From Lutibacter sp. (GTDB lineage: Bacteria; Bacteroidota; Bacteroidia; Flavobacteriales; Flavobacteriaceae), in NCBI RefSeq assembly GCF_021647475.1, contig NZ_JAKIUR010000088.1:1-6842 (forward strand): a stretch of DNA of 6,842 nt. Reading direction: 5' to 3'. Shown here piece by piece: positions 6,667 through 6,842 of the stretch; within the stretch, counting starts at the first letter, position 1; each line of letters begins with the position of its first letter. Made by a program: the position numbers and the translations under genes. The notes beneath the pieces were generated by a model. The model was not told the DNA's origin. It saw nothing but the letters and a program-made list of their open reading frames with translations, and searched no databases.

Positions 6667-6710
6667 ACTTGAGTTCAACATAAGATTTAACGTCATTGCG
6701 AAAATTATAA
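6667..6710 (+). repeat. Composite intergenic repeat, copy 2, downstream of the exonuclease gene
   Basis: It begins 7 bp after the stop of the exonuclease gene. Module 1 (6667-6689) reads ACTTGAGTTCAACATAAG followed by ATTTA. Module 2 (6692-6710) reads GTCATTGCGAAAATTATAA. The same two modules follow the tex stop at 129-195 on the other strand, so both copies point the same way relative to their upstream gene. Module 2 starts with the same 11 bases, GTCATTGCGAA, as unit A inside metG. Confidence 0.65.
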
Positions 6711-6734
6711 ACGGTAGCTTGGATTCAAGGTTCT

Positions 6735-6760
6735 AACGCAACAAAGCGTTTATTCTTTTT
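6735..6760 (+). terminator. Possible weak terminator after the exonuclease gene
   Basis: AACGC (6735-6739) pairs with GCGTT (6746-6750) around a 6-nt loop, followed by the T-rich TATTCTTTTT. The five-pair stem is short and the T-run is interrupted, so this is tentative. The remaining bases to 6842 are AT-rich and show no gene. Confidence 0.35.
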
Positions 6761-6842
6761 AGTTAAACATTACTCAAATATACGAGTTTAAATTTGATTT
6801 TAAAATGTGGCATTATTGAAATAGAATAACGCTCCTTTGGTC

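Overview
The window is AT-rich and codes for four ordinary chromosomal genes. Several signs point to a member of the Bacteroidota, most likely a Flavobacteriaceae. The methionyl-tRNA synthetase has the KISTSKNWAVW form of the KMSKS loop and a C-terminal tRNA-binding domain. A Bacteroidota-style -7 box (TAnnTTTG) precedes it, Shine-Dalgarno sequences are absent, and palindromic repeats with GTCATTGCGA or GATTCTGAA...TTCAGAATGACG arms fill the gaps. I cannot name the genus from sequence alone.

Layout. Positions 1-213 are non-coding and lie downstream of tex; they hold one copy of a composite repeat. Tex, an S1-domain RNA-binding transcription accessory protein, is on the minus strand at 214-2343. 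A gap of about 230 bp with hairpin repeats separates it from metG, also on the minus strand at 2572-4824. A compact divergent promoter region of about 100 bp follows. Two plus-strand genes come next: an S66 LD-carboxypeptidase (4927-5820, ldcA-like) and a DEDDy 3'-5' exonuclease related to the PolB proofreading domain (5943-6659). The last 183 bp are non-coding and hold the second copy of the composite repeat. All four genes look intact. They serve translation, transcription and RNA metabolism, peptidoglycan recycling and nucleic-acid processing. Nothing suggests a shared pathway; metG and ldcA are simply divergently transcribed.

The real interest is the repeats. Two tandem palindromic units of the GTCATTGCGA type sit inside metG, 201 bp in total. 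They are in frame, free of stops, and add 67 residues (515-581) at a loop of the anticodon-binding domain; without them the enzyme would be the usual length of about 683 residues. This resembles the Rickettsia palindromic elements that insert into protein genes, but here it is in an essential flavobacterial tRNA synthetase. Elsewhere a perfect palindrome contains the ldcA stop codon. Two hairpins, one after metG and one after ldcA, differ by compensatory base-pair changes. A two-part repeat follows the 3' ends of both tex and the exonuclease gene, in the same orientation relative to each gene. Only the divergent metG/ldcA promoter gap lacks a repeat.
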